Below, piece after piece: positions 7,775 through 15,544 of a stretch of 64,000 bases of DNA (position 1 is the stretch's first letter; each line of letters begins with the position of its first letter). The stretch comes from Chryseobacterium sp. SN22 (GTDB lineage Bacteria > Bacteroidota > Bacteroidia > Flavobacteriales > Weeksellaceae). The position numbers and the translations under genes were made by a program. The notes beneath the pieces are model-generated. The model was not told where the DNA came from. It saw only the letters and a program-made list of their open reading frames with translations, and ran no database searches. Where the stretch lies: positions 1 through 64,000 of the forward strand of contig NZ_VTSX01000011.1 of NCBI RefSeq assembly GCF_008329705.1, given 5' to 3'.

Positions 7775-9467
7775 TATGTATGTTTTTATTTTTAATCAGT
7801 TTCGCACCCGCCGTTTGCCCTGCCTCCGTTTTCACCGATACCAGGTAAGCCCCCTGAACCAGCGGCTGCGTATTGATTTTGGTTACTTTGTTTTTTGTTC
7901 TGATGCTCTGAAGCTGCCTTCCGCCCATATCATACACCGTAATCTCCGCGGAAAAGCCGGCCCCTGAGGCTCTTGAAGAGCCCTCATCAATTCCGATTTC
8001 AACATACGCATAATCCGATACCGGATTCGGGTAAATCTTGATATCCTGCTTCTCGATCAATTGGTCGATCTGCTGATCCCCAAGCTTTACGATCTTCCAG
8101 TTCTCTTTGCCCAGTTCTTCGGCACTGGTTCCGGCCAGGATGATCGAACCGTCGCGGTTCAGCTTAATATCCGAAAGCCGTTCTTCTCTTTTATTTGATT
8201 CTCCTTTCACGTGCTTTCGCCACTGCTCGTTGCCGTTCCGGTCCAGGTACAGCATCCAGAACTTCTCATCATCCGTTTCGATCTTTCCCTCCGCCTGTGT
8301 GTAGCCACCCAGCAGGATCCCTTTAGTTGATTTATCATCCGAAGCGTGCAGAACGCTCATGCCCATCAAAACATCCCGGTTCTTGAAATTATAGGATTTC
8401 TGCCAGATTTCTTCGCCTCTCGTGTTTACGGAGATGAGCCATAGGTCGGTTCCTTCTTCAATGTCTACCGTTTTATTACCGGATCTCTCTGATCTGGATT
8501 CCCCGCCGATCAGATAGCCGGTGGAAGTCATCGCCAGGGTTCTTAAGTGGTCATCGCCGGTTCCGCCGAAATTCTTTTCCCATTCTACTTTGTTATCCTT
8601 CGAAAGCTTAACAATATAATAATCGCCATCTCCATAATTCTCGGTCTTTTTTGAGCCTCCTACACTGCTTCTGGAATAAATGCCAAGCAAGGCTCCGCCA
8701 TCCAGGGTCGGAATCATTTTCTCCACTTCATCGAGTCCTCTTCCGCCTAATACCAACTGGGAGAGTTCTTTTCCGTTCTTGTCCAGTCTTACGACAAGCA
8801 CGTCTTTAGAACCGTAGCCTTGTAAAGCGCCCTGAGGCTCTCGAAGGGTGGTGTTTCCGGCAACATAAAAACCTAAATCCGTGGTCTGGATCACTGCCCT
8901 GGCTTCTTCATCCGCCGAACTGCCGATGGTTTTCTGCCACAGTTCATCTCCAAATTCGTTGATTCTTACCAGCCAAAAATCGCTGCCGCCTTTGGATTCT
9001 TCCTTCTTATCCAGGCCTTTACTCGAAAAACTGGTTCCTGCCATTAAAAATCCGCCCTCCTGTGTACCTACCGTTGCCGATAAAAAATCATGATTTTTAC
9101 CGGAGAAATATTTTTCCCAGACTTCTTCCCCTTGTTGGTTGAGTTTTATTAAGTGAAAATTGTATCCTGCGTTTTGTTTTGGGCTGTCTGCTGAAGATGC
9201 GCCGGCCCCTGAGGTTCTCGAAGGAGCGGTCCCTGAAGTTCCCAATATGGCCCCTGAGGTTCTCGAAGGGGTCGAAGGAGTGGTCCCTGAGCCTGTCGAA
9301 GGGTGGATGGAACTGCCGGTAATTAAATATTGATTGTCAATAGTGGTGGTGACCTGACTTAGGAAATCCTGTGTTGAGGATTTAATATCCTTCTGCCAGA
9401 CCACTTCCTGGGCAGATACGCCCAGAGATATGCACAGAAAAAGTGCGCTCATGTAGAGTTTTTTCAT
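7731..9467 (-). CDS. T9SS type A sorted secreted protein with propeller-like repeats
   Basis: A 578-aa protein with a Sec signal (MKKLYMSALFLCISLGVSA-Q). Repeats of about 50-60 residues carrying hydrophobic-GG/AGT cores (GGFLMAGTSFSS, GFYVAGNTT, GGALLGIYSRS, GYLIGGESRS, GILLGGYTQ, SIILAGTSAEE) suggest a beta-propeller or delta-60-like fold. From about residue 476, IKIYPNPVSDYAYVEI, VYDMGGRQLQS, GAYLVSVKTEAG and AKLIKN make a T9SS type A sorting tail, so it should cross the outer membrane by T9SS. About 18 residues beyond the usual end of the tail read into the next gene. A 19-bp DNA motif is inserted several times, giving low-complexity SRTSGA/REPQGA stretches. It is the first gene of the RHS operon and has a good promoter upstream. 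Confidence 0.9.
   Translation of the reverse strand: MKKLYMSALFLCISLGVSAQEVVWQKDIKSSTQDFLSQVTTTIDNQYLITGSSIHPSTGSGTTPSTPSRTSGAILGTSGTAPSRTSGAGASSADSPKQNAGYNFHLIKLNQQGEEVWEKYFSGKNHDFLSATVGTQEGGFLMAGTSFSSKGLDKKEESKGGSDFWLVRINEFGDELWQKTIGSSADEEARAVIQTTDLGFYVAGNTTLREPQGALQGYGSKDVLVVRLDKNGKELSQLVLGGRGLDEVEKMIPTLDGGALLGIYSRSSVGGSKKTENYGDGDYYIVKLSKDNKVEWEKNFGGTGDDHLRTLAMTSTGYLIGGESRSERSGNKTVDIEEGTDLWLISVNTRGEEIWQKSYNFKNRDVLMGMSVLHASDDKSTKGILLGGYTQAEGKIETDDEKFWMLYLDRNGNEQWRKHVKGESNKREERLSDIKLNRDGSIILAGTSAEELGKENWKIVKLGDQQIDQLIEKQDIKIYPNPVSDYAYVEIGIDEGSSRASGAGFSAEITVYDMGGRQLQSIRTKNKVTKINTQPLVQGAYLVSVKTEAGQTAGAKLIKNKNIHNEKNNRLFRHFISQ
7961..9303. repeat. Short interspersed CCCTGAG(N)TCGAAGG motif, six copies inside a gene
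   Basis: Near-identical copies of the 19-bp motif CCCTGAGGCTCTCGAAGGG lie at 7961-7980, 8830-8848, 9206-9224, 9231-9241 (partial), 9251-9270 and 9285-9303. They are read in two different frames, giving SRTSGA in some places and LREPQG in another, so the similarity is at DNA level, not from protein repetition. The variant CCCTGAGCCTGTCGAAGGG resembles a motif I recall as dispersed in many bacterial genomes; that recollection is not verified here. Confidence 0.75.
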
Positions 9468-9506
9468 GTCCTTAGTAATTGATTATTAATTTTTTTATAA
9501 TTCCTG

Positions 9507-9535
9507 CAAAAGTATACTTTTTACCTCACAATCAA
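9507..9535 (-). promoter_or_regulatory. Promoter of the RHS operon
   Basis: On the minus strand a TTG (complement at 9533-9535) lies 18 bp before TACTTTTG (complement at 9507-9514), matching the Bacteroidota TTG/TAnnTTTG promoter. It lies 40 bp before the T9SS gene start and is the only good promoter found for this operon. Confidence 0.65.
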
Positions 9536-9917
9536 AAGATTTATGACACCGATTTAATATCAAAATCATTGTTTGGCAAAGCTATATCAGCAATGCGACA
9601 AAACATGACGTATTATTTCTGAAATGAGAAAAAATTAAACCCATGAAGAGTTTTTAAATCTTTTACCACACAAATATATTAAAAAATAACAATTTACTAT
9701 TGTTTTTACAAACAAATAACAATAATTAATTGTTTCAGGTGATTGATTATTTTTATTTTCTCCCCATAATCTTTCGGATGTTCTTCGGTAATCCTTCGGA
9801 AAAAACCTCCTTTTTCCGAAGAAAACCCGAAGGTGATCCGAAGAACGCCCGAAGAAAAGTATAATAATACCGGGCAAAACCGGTCAGAAGCAGTGATAAT
9901 CAATTCCTGGTTTTGCA
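9536..9917. other. Intergenic region upstream of the RHS operon
   Basis: AT-rich sequence without a convincing gene. The part at 9773-9860 is a TTCGG/CCGAAG hairpin element described separately. Nothing else was recognised. Confidence 0.5.
9773..9880. repeat. TTCGG/CCGAAG hairpin repeat element, copy A
   Basis: Clustered TTCGG units on the left face CCGAAG units on the right. The centre forms a perfect 11-bp stem, CTTCGGAAAAA paired with TTTTTCCGAAG around a 6-nt loop. The right flank (CCGGGCAAAACCGGTCA) resembles that of copy B about 1.2 kb away, so the unit is larger than the simple repeats. It does not encode an obvious product. Confidence 0.65.
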
Positions 9918-10166
9918 GTGAAGATCATGGCACATACTAAGAATATGAATTTGTTAAAAATAGCGCCATTAAAATTAGCCCTGCTGCGTATTACTACTAA
10001 TGCTCAGATGACTATTAACCGCAGAGAACAGCTGAATACATTTGGAAGGGCACCACAGAATTATAAGGGCAAACCGCCGGAATATTTTTCAAAGGACTTA
10101 AAATCAGAAATAAATCCGTCAGTTTATCTGAAAAAAGTAAAGAGGGGGCAAATCAGATCCTGTTAA
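9918..10166 (+). CDS. Doubtful small hypothetical protein
   Basis: An 82-aa frame with a basic, leucine-rich N-terminus (MKIMAHTKNMNLLKIAPLKL). I recognise no family, and no clear promoter box or signal peptide is present. It lies between two hairpin repeat elements in a region full of gene remnants, so it may be a decayed gene or a chance frame. The central stretch (RREQLNTFGRAPQNYKG) looks protein-like, which is the only reason it is listed. Confidence 0.22.
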   Translation: MKIMAHTKNMNLLKIAPLKLALLRITTNAQMTINRREQLNTFGRAPQNYKGKPPEYFSKDLKSEINPSVYLKKVKRGQIRSC

Positions 10167-10486
10167 GATTTGATGACCGGGGAAAATAGAATAAATTAAG
10201 AAGCCAGGGTCTGATGCCCGCAAGAATCAACATTTGGTTTTCTGCCGATAAGGAACCATATGTATTTAAAGGTTTAAATGCATATGGTTCCTTACAGACA
10301 GGCGATGTTCATTAGTGTAAAAACTCCTGATCGAGAAAATATTCAGCAATTCTGATCAGGTTATCTCTAAATAGTTCCAAAAGAACCGCTCCTTTTTGAC
10401 GGGACCGGAAAGTAATTATTTTATTTGACCCGGGAACCGCTGTCGCAGAATGCTTGCGGATTATGTATTTTACTATCCAGTGTCTT
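10167..10486. other. Intergenic region holding a long palindrome
   Basis: No gene recognised in these 320 bases. The notable content is the 46-bp palindrome at 10249-10294. Confidence 0.5.
10249..10294. repeat. 46-bp near-perfect palindrome
   Basis: Arms 10249-10270 and 10273-10294 are 22 bp each and complementary except for one position (a G-T pair as RNA), with only GG between them. The arms contain GGAACCATATG. There is no T-run, so it is not a standard terminator. It could be a cruciform, a transposon or phage site, or a terminal-repeat junction. Confidence 0.8.
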
Positions 10487-10714
10487 TCAGGCCACCTTTA
10501 TTTTAAAAAGATAATGGGATACTTTGTAGTTCACGACTTCCCCGGATAAACGGCTGACATATAACCTTTTCTCATAAAGCCCCAGGAAGTAACGGGAAAG
10601 CGTATACATCAACTGGTTCTGCTTCGGGCATTCCGGCAGCCTGACATTATAAAACGCTTCGATTTCAGCTTTGATATATTCTGAAAAATGGTCTTTGGAG
10701 GTGAGCATGGTCAT
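10487..10714 (-). CDS. Small hypothetical protein
   Basis: A 75-aa frame beginning MTMLTSKDHFSEYIKAEIEAFYNV. The composition is normal for a soluble alpha/beta protein, with an ordered mix of charged and aromatic residues (YTLSRYFLGLYEKRLYV, VVNYKVSHYLFKI). No signal peptide, membrane segment or familiar motif is visible. It stands alone between repeat elements, with an AT-rich upstream region and no TAnnTTTG box that I can place with confidence. The protein-like composition makes it more credible than the neighbouring short frames, but function is unknown. Confidence 0.45.
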   Translation of the reverse strand: MTMLTSKDHFSEYIKAEIEAFYNVRLPECPKQNQLMYTLSRYFLGLYEKRLYVSRLSGEVVNYKVSHYLFKIKVA

Positions 10715-11161
10715 TATTTTTTACAATCGGTTAGGTCTGGAAATGAAATTAAGTTATAATGTGGGACCGAATTTCTTTATTAATTCCTCCCACTTTTTTA
10801 TTACAGCAAATGTACATTAATAAATGCAGAAAAAACTTAAATTAAAATTAAAATATTTTACAGCCTTCTTTTTTTACATTCTGTAATTCAACCATTTAAA
10901 TCACCCAACATTGATCTAAATCGACTGCTTTCACATTCAAATGATGAAGATCGCCAGGAACCGGAAAGTGATCCTTTCCGTCGGATGCGCTTCGGTAATC
11001 CTTCGGTAATCCTTCGGAAAATACCCCCTTTTTCCGAAGCCGATCCGAAGCCGATCCGAAGCCGATCCGAAGAAGACCCGAAGAAAACCCCTACCCTACC
11101 TGCCAAAATCGGTCATTACCTGCATATTTTAAATTTAAAATACTGATATACAATTAATTAA
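10715..11161. other. Intergenic region with TTCGG element copy B
   Basis: No gene supported. The part 10977-11130 is the second TTCGG/CCGAAG hairpin element; the rest is AT-rich. Confidence 0.5.
10977..11130. repeat. TTCGG/CCGAAG hairpin repeat element, copy B
   Basis: Direct repeats of TTCGGTAATCC on the left are mirrored by repeats of CCGAAGCCGAT on the right around a 10-bp stem CTTCGGAAAA/TTTTCCGAAG. The right flank (CCTGCCAAAATCGGTCA) parallels that of copy A. The internal units vary in number between the copies, so the element probably expands and contracts. Confidence 0.65.
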
Positions 11162-11395
11162 CTATATAATCCCATAAAATAGATAGTCAGGGTTAATACA
11201 GCATATCCATGGTGCGATGCCTGGGATCAGCCCATCAATATCGTTTAAAATATGACCACCGGTAACTGCGATCAGCTGACCATTTTTGTAAATACCGTAA
11301 TAACTCCCGGGGTCAGCGGTTTTATTTCTGAAGTAGCCCGACTGAACCAAATTGTGAAATCCGGCATCAGATAAGCCCTGGCATTTCCCCCATGT
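11162..11395 (-). pseudogene. Remnant of a GNAT-type N-acetyltransferase
   Basis: Read leftwards from 11395, the frame gives LSDAGFHNLVQSGYFRNKT followed by ADPGSYYGIYKNGQLIAVTG. This is the central acetyl-acceptor part of a flavobacterial GNAT protein, where the normal sequence continues ER(M)...SA(I/V)xTHP. Here the frame is lost after AVTG, and the acetyl-CoA-binding part appears only as broken pieces (RHR, HHGYA) in other frames before a stop. No proper start precedes it. It is a gene fragment with at least one frameshift; family membership is judged from the GSYYGIYKNGQLIAVTG block alone. Confidence 0.5.
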
Positions 11396-11423
11396 TTTTT
11401 TTCTTTTTGGTTAAAAATAACCA

Positions 11424-11454
11424 TTGCCTTATCTGCCCGATTGCAGTAAATTTG
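11424..11454 (+). promoter_or_regulatory. Putative promoter for the DoxX-like/amidase pair
   Basis: TTG at 11424-11426 and TAAATTTG at 11447-11454 are separated by 20 bp, close to the Bacteroidota consensus. The box lies 130 bp upstream of the next plus-strand gene, so the leader would be long; an unseen small gene or a second promoter is possible. Confidence 0.4.
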
Positions 11455-11583
11455 CTTCAGACATCAAGCGATTGGTCTTCAGAATTTTTTATATGCTTTA
11501 AAAAGCGGTATTATACAACAGCCCCTAATCGGAAGAATTTTTCTTTTCAGACCAATATTCAATATCTAAGGACTCTTTAATTT

Positions 11584-12216
11584 ATGTTCTATAAACTCCA
11601 ACAATATCAATCAGTTCAATGGATCATCATCCACATCAGATATCTCATTGCTTTGGCCTTTGTGCCTTCCGGATTTACAAAACTGATTGGCGAACGATTT
11701 ACCCAGCTGCCAAAATCCGAAGCGGTAGGACAGTTTTTTGAAGCGATGTACCAATCCGGCATGTATTACCATTTTTTGGGGTTGGCCCAGATCATTACAG
11801 CTATATTGCTGATGACTCAGCGATTTGCCCTGATAGGTACGTTTTTATTTTTAGCAATTACCAGCAATATCTGGGTGATCACCATTTCCCTCCCTTTCAA
11901 AGGAACCTGGATCATCACGAGCCTGATGATGTTTGCAGGTTTTATTTTACTATATTGGGATAAGCACAGAATAGCAGCATTGTATTCTGACCGTGATGTA
12001 CCAAATAAACAATATGCCCCCAAAGCATCAAAACTATGGATCAATGCCGGCATCATCTATATCATAAGCCTTCTGGCCCTCTGCTATGCAGGCCCAAAAA
12101 CAGATGCGGTCTCAAAAGGCATTGCCATCCTGACCTATTTCATTTTGGGAACGACCTTCCTCTATAGCAATTTTGTCTTCTGGAAAAATCAAATACTATC
12201 ACTAAATGTACGGTAG
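11584..12216 (+). CDS. DoxX-like integral membrane protein
   Basis: A 210-aa membrane protein. Residues 20-36 (IRYLIALAFVPSGFTKL) with the downstream GxxYHFLGLAQIITAILLM resemble the DoxX-like fold of four helices; further hydrophobic stretches at about 83-103, 107-124, 155-170 and 180-200 give five or six spans, so it is slightly longer than a minimal DoxX protein. The family includes quinone-linked and stress-related membrane proteins, but a substrate cannot be inferred. Its stop codon is directly followed by the frame of the amidase gene, so the two are probably one transcription unit. A promoter-like box lies 130 bp upstream. Confidence 0.72.
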   Translation: MFYKLQQYQSVQWIIIHIRYLIALAFVPSGFTKLIGERFTQLPKSEAVGQFFEAMYQSGMYYHFLGLAQIITAILLMTQRFALIGTFLFLAITSNIWVITISLPFKGTWIITSLMMFAGFILLYWDKHRIAALYSDRDVPNKQYAPKASKLWINAGIIYIISLLALCYAGPKTDAVSKGIAILTYFILGTTFLYSNFVFWKNQILSLNVR

Positions 12217-12264
12217 ATGAATCCCCTGTCTGCATTTAATAATAAAATCTATAAATTATTCTTT

Positions 12265-13368
12265 ATGAAATTTCTCTTTTTTCGCCTTGCCGTAATGTTC
12301 TCCATCGCCTGTTCCGTCCAGAGTAAAGCCTGCTCCGCTTTCTTACTGACCGGAAAAGATCATAATGTCGTTGGTTTCAATGAAAACTGGAAAACAATGC
12401 CGGGAATGATCGTGATCAACAAACGCGACGTTCTGAAAAGGAACATCAGCTGGCAGCATCTGACCACTGATCAGCTGCGGCCCGACAAACAGTGGACCTC
12501 AAAATTCGGTTCCGTTACCTTTAATCTTTTAGGATATGATTTTCCCTGCTACGGGGTCAATGAAAAAGGCCTTTTTTTAGTTGAATTATATCTGGAAGAA
12601 ACCACTAAGGTGTATAACCCAAAACAGCCCAACCTGTTCTGGGCACAATGGATCCAGTATCAGCTGGATAATTACAAATCGGTAAAAGAAGTGGTGGATC
12701 ATCTGAATGACGGACCAAACATAGACTGGTGGCCCAATGCGGCCGGAAGTCATTTTTTCCTGACCGATGCAAAAGGAAACTCTGCAACGATAGCCTTATT
12801 AAACGGTAAATATACCGTCCTTACCAATAAGGAAATGCCAATGCCTTTGCTGTGCAACAGCCAGTACCCTAAAGATCTGGCCGCTGCTAAAAAGTTTGAT
12901 TTTCTTGGCGGAGATGAAAAGTTTGATCCGGATCAGAACAAAAAGTGGGAAGACCGCTATAACCGTGCCTATTACTTACTGAAGAATTATAGGTATGACA
13001 AAAAACCTGTGGATTATGCCTGGACTGTTTTAAATTCTATCCACCCCGGTGAATGGCAGACCGTTATTGATACAAAAAAAATGAATCTGTACTTCAGATC
13101 CGACCTTAAAAAAGAGGTAAAGACCATCGACCTCAGCAAGCTGGATTTTTCTAAAAATGCGGCCGTAAAATACCTGGATATTCACACCGATGCAAAAGGG
13201 ACCGTTAACGGTTACTTTCAAAACCTGACTGTAGCAAAAAATAACCAGTATGTGGAGAAAGGATTTCCTATCGGGTATGACAATAAAGAATTTGGAACTT
13301 CCTCTACTTTTGAGAAGCTGAAAAAAAATATAGTGAAATTCTTTGAAAACATCCTGCCTGAATCTTAA
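12265..13368 (+). CDS. Secreted linear-amide C-N hydrolase (choloylglycine hydrolase / penicillin V acylase family)
   Basis: The chosen start gives 367 aa with a clear signal peptide (MKFLFFRLAVMFSIACSVQS-KA) directly before Cys23 in ACSAF, the expected N-terminal nucleophile of Ntn hydrolases. Supporting family features are GFNENWKTMPG, the YGVNEKGLFL loop, NAAGSHFFLTD and CNSQYP. An in-frame ATG 48 bp upstream, abutting the previous stop, would add 16 residues and bury the signal, so it is less likely. The enzyme should act in the periplasm or outside, removing an acyl group from an amide such as a bile-salt-like, penicillin V-like or N-acyl-homoserine-type substrate; the actual substrate cannot be read from sequence. 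It is probably co-transcribed with the DoxX-like gene. Confidence 0.82.
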   Translation: MKFLFFRLAVMFSIACSVQSKACSAFLLTGKDHNVVGFNENWKTMPGMIVINKRDVLKRNISWQHLTTDQLRPDKQWTSKFGSVTFNLLGYDFPCYGVNEKGLFLVELYLEETTKVYNPKQPNLFWAQWIQYQLDNYKSVKEVVDHLNDGPNIDWWPNAAGSHFFLTDAKGNSATIALLNGKYTVLTNKEMPMPLLCNSQYPKDLAAAKKFDFLGGDEKFDPDQNKKWEDRYNRAYYLLKNYRYDKKPVDYAWTVLNSIHPGEWQTVIDTKKMNLYFRSDLKKEVKTIDLSKLDFSKNAAVKYLDIHTDAKGTVNGYFQNLTVAKNNQYVEKGFPIGYDNKEFGTSSTFEKLKKNIVKFFENILPES

Positions 13369-13560
13369 CAGTAATAATTTTCAATACGTGCGCTTCCTGC
13401 TCTAAGAGTATCCTGAATATCATGAAACCGCCTTTTTTAAAATTGATACGGGCATAGGAAGAAGCATCAGCCCCTATAAAAATAATAAGATCTGTTGAAA
13501 TAATTTATGTATGGCATACTAATTGCGTATTATATATTACCAATCACATGACTTAATACG

Positions 13561-13600
13561 AAAATAAAATCCCCGGCTTTTTAGTTGAGGATTTTATTTT
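13561..13600. terminator. Hairpin terminator, probably bidirectional
   Basis: Arms AAAATAAAATCCC (13561-13573) and AGGATTTTATTTT (13588-13600) pair with one mismatch around a short loop, with A/T runs on both sides. It covers the stop of the 88-aa minus-strand gene. A related hairpin accompanies the decayed copy at 49868-49905. Confidence 0.6.
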
Positions 13601-13865
13601 AGGCGTCGGGCGAGCTGTATTTCCTGGCCTGGTCACAGACCAGATGGGTAAAATAGGATTTCTCCCCGGTTTTTGCTTCCGTAAAGATTTCCGCTTCGAA
13701 CCGGATCTTCAGTTCCCAGCTGTCCCATTTCCTTACGCCTTCCCGGTAAGGATTGAAGGTGCACTTTACTTCAAAATGCTGCTTTTTCGGGTCTCCCCGG
13801 AATTCCACAATAATGCTTTTGGCATCCGCCTGTACCTCTTCCCTGATGATCGCTATGAGTTTCAT
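13599..13865 (-). CDS. Small conserved-looking hypothetical protein (88 aa), intact member of a repeat family
   Basis: An 88-aa soluble protein, MKLIAIIREEVQADAKSIIV..., rich in beta-forming and charged residues (FEVKCTFNPYREGVRKW, WELKIRFEAEIFTEA) and ending LVCDQARKYSSPDA. No known motif is seen and I do not recognise it. The notable fact is that two decayed copies of the same gene lie at 49318-49515 and 49905-50155, the latter together with about 100 bp of downstream sequence including the terminator hairpin. This copy is open throughout. It stands alone; no partner gene is conserved around the copies apart from the shared flank. Confidence 0.6.
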   Translation of the reverse strand: MKLIAIIREEVQADAKSIIVEFRGDPKKQHFEVKCTFNPYREGVRKWDSWELKIRFEAEIFTEAKTGEKSYFTHLVCDQARKYSSPDA

Positions 13866-14385
13866 TGCCTATTTTTTCCAAAGCTATCTCTTTTATGCGA
13901 CAAAAGGCGTCGTATTTTAACCGGTTTTCCGGATGGCTGCTTTAAAATATCTTTTAATCGGATGACAGAGCCGGAAGCAGGTTGTTTTCTTAAGTTTTAT
14001 TTCTTCCCAAGACCAATTGCAGCCGACTTCCGGAATCTTACATCTGCAGCTTGATTTTAATAAATAAAAGCCGTATTTCTTAAGATTATTCATTCCAGGG
14101 AACTGAACCGGTGTAAGCGGTATTTTTTTTGAAGAAATTATTAAAATGTGCGGTTTTTATGCAGCCCAATGAATAAGCAGTTTAGCCATCTACTGTTTGG
14201 AACTTATCCCTTAAAAACCCGAGCTGCCTGATATCCCGATAAATCTCCGATTAAAGTTTGTTATATCCTTTTTGGCTTATCTTTTGCCGGAAACTATGGA
14301 TAAAACAGGCAGGTGAATCCGGAGAATCCGGATACCCTCCTGTTAATAAGCAGTTTATATATGTTTAACCTTAAAATTATCAGTT
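13866..14385. other. Intergenic region without recognised content
   Basis: About 520 bases between the 88-aa gene and a small plus-strand frame. I see no gene, RNA or convincing repeat here. Confidence 0.45.
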
Positions 14386-14517
14386 ATGGGAATAAAGCCA
14401 GGACCAAAGAAAAAAGCAGACTCCACCGGTGAAACGGATAAACGCCAGAGGGATAACAAGGAAACACCTAAAAATGATCCCTCTCTTAAGCCTCATAAGC
14501 ATAAAAAAGGAGATTAA
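14386..14517 (+). CDS. Very small lysine-rich hypothetical protein (43 aa)
   Basis: The frame ATG 14386 to TAA 14515-14517 encodes MGIKPGPKKKADSTG, then a highly charged, proline-containing stretch ending KPHKHKKGD. It is almost wholly Lys, Asp, Glu, Pro, Thr and Gly, with no hydrophobic core, so an intrinsically disordered, basic peptide is expected. Such short basic proteins occur widely in flavobacteria without known function. The frame is clean, preceded by an AT-rich stretch and followed about 100 bp later by a strong hairpin, which supports a real short transcript. No homology is claimed. Confidence 0.5.
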   Translation: MGIKPGPKKKADSTGETDKRQRDNKETPKNDPSLKPHKHKKGD

Positions 14518-14614
14518 GACTGCATGCAATCTGATTAACTTAACAAAGTCCGGAGTGCATAAACAGGAATGCTTGATACGCTAACCCAGGCAGAAGACCA
14601 ACGCTTATCGCTTT

Positions 14615-14654
14615 AAAACAATACCTCTCCATATTGATTGGGAGGTATTGTTTT
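14615..14654. terminator. Strong hairpin terminator
   Basis: Arms AAAACAATACCTC (14615-14627) and GAGGTATTGTTTT (14642-14654) are perfectly complementary around a 14-nt loop, with the T-run built into the right arm. It suits the small plus-strand gene at 14386-14517. Confidence 0.65.
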
Positions 14655-14880
14655 ATGGAGGCCTCGGCAGGAGCATAACATGATCAGAATTTCAGTGAAC
14701 TGCCTTACATAACGGGGATGATTTTAAGTTCTTGAATGATTCCGGGATCCGTTTGTATCCAATGCCCGGTATAATCTTTAAGCATTCTTCCAGCTGTTGA
14801 TTTGAAGTGAAAAAGACACCATCACTCGAATTCCCTGTGCATGTTTTAAAATATTAAGCAGTTCGATCGATTGACAGCAT

Positions 14881-14888
14881 TATATTTG
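14881..14888 (+). promoter_or_regulatory. -7 promoter box TATATTTG
   Basis: A perfect TAnnTTTG box 80 bp before the start of the 188-aa membrane protein. No correctly spaced TTG was found. Confidence 0.4.
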
Positions 14889-14968
14889 CTTTTACCACCT
14901 TACAGGCGAAAATTTTAATACGTTTTGCTAAAAAACAATATTCAAATCAACATGATTATTAAATTGTT

Positions 14969-15535
14969 ATGATGATAAAGAGAATTTTAACAGGGATTTT
15001 CCTTTATGCCATAGGCATTGTTGTGATCATTTTATTTGTGCCGTCAGATACTGCAGGGTTTATCATAAGCATCGTTGCGACAGGATTACTGCTGACTGTT
15101 TTTATTATGCATGAAGTTTATAAAAAATATTTCACAGAGATTATATCCCCATCATCCGCAGCGCTTCAATATACAGATCATCCGGTAAGCGGTTTACATA
15201 AAATTTCACAGAAACCCTTTTTATTCGGTCTGGAAAAAAAAATAATTTCCGGTGATGAGCTGTATTTTGACACGGCTTCACTTTATGCAGTTAATAAAAC
15301 ACGTAAAGCTGCAGTATTTGGCCTGCACGAAATTACAGAGCTTAAGAGGACCTCAATCCGAATTAATAATAATCGGATCTGGCAGATAAAAATTATGCAT
15401 GAAAACCAGGAAACCATTATTAAATTTGCCCATAATTTTTCCCTTTCGAACCGGAACTTTTTAAATTTTTATACCCTGTTAAAGGAAATTAACCCAGGCG
15501 CCGTACAGTCAGAGTGGAATCTTTGGAAAATGTAG
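14969..15535 (+). CDS. Membrane protein with two N-terminal helices and a cytosolic domain
   Basis: A 188-aa protein. Two hydrophobic helices at residues 5-23 and 29-50, joined by a short polar turn (FVPSDTA), form an N-terminal hairpin. The remaining 135 residues are soluble and beta-rich (DELYFDTASLYAVNKTRKAAVFGLHEITELKRTSIRINNNRIWQ, broken here by positions: about 90-140). The two-helix plus beta-domain arrangement is like bacterial PH-like or YcxB-type membrane proteins, but I cannot assign a family. It stands alone between a terminator and a minus-strand pseudogene. Role unknown; confidence that it is a real gene is good because of the coherent topology and the upstream -7 box. Confidence 0.6.
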   Translation: MMIKRILTGIFLYAIGIVVIILFVPSDTAGFIISIVATGLLLTVFIMHEVYKKYFTEIISPSSAALQYTDHPVSGLHKISQKPFLFGLEKKIISGDELYFDTASLYAVNKTRKAAVFGLHEITELKRTSIRINNNRIWQIKIMHENQETIIKFAHNFSLSNRNFLNFYTLLKEINPGAVQSEWNLWKM

Positions 15536-15544
15536 GATGTATCT

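Larger units (their letters stand above)
14518..14968. other. Intergenic region with terminator and possible gene remnant
   Basis: Contains the hairpin at 14615-14654 and a -7 box at 14881-14888. Between about 14680 and 14880 the minus strand reads as broken protein-like frames (GNSSDGVFFTSNQQLEECL, IIPGIGYKRIPESF), which may be a decayed gene that I cannot name. Confidence 0.35.

Noticed and set aside
10977..11090. Regular short repeats that could be mistaken for a CRISPR array
   Set aside because: Units are 10-11 bp, lie directly next to each other without unique spacers, and are mirrored as an inverted repeat.
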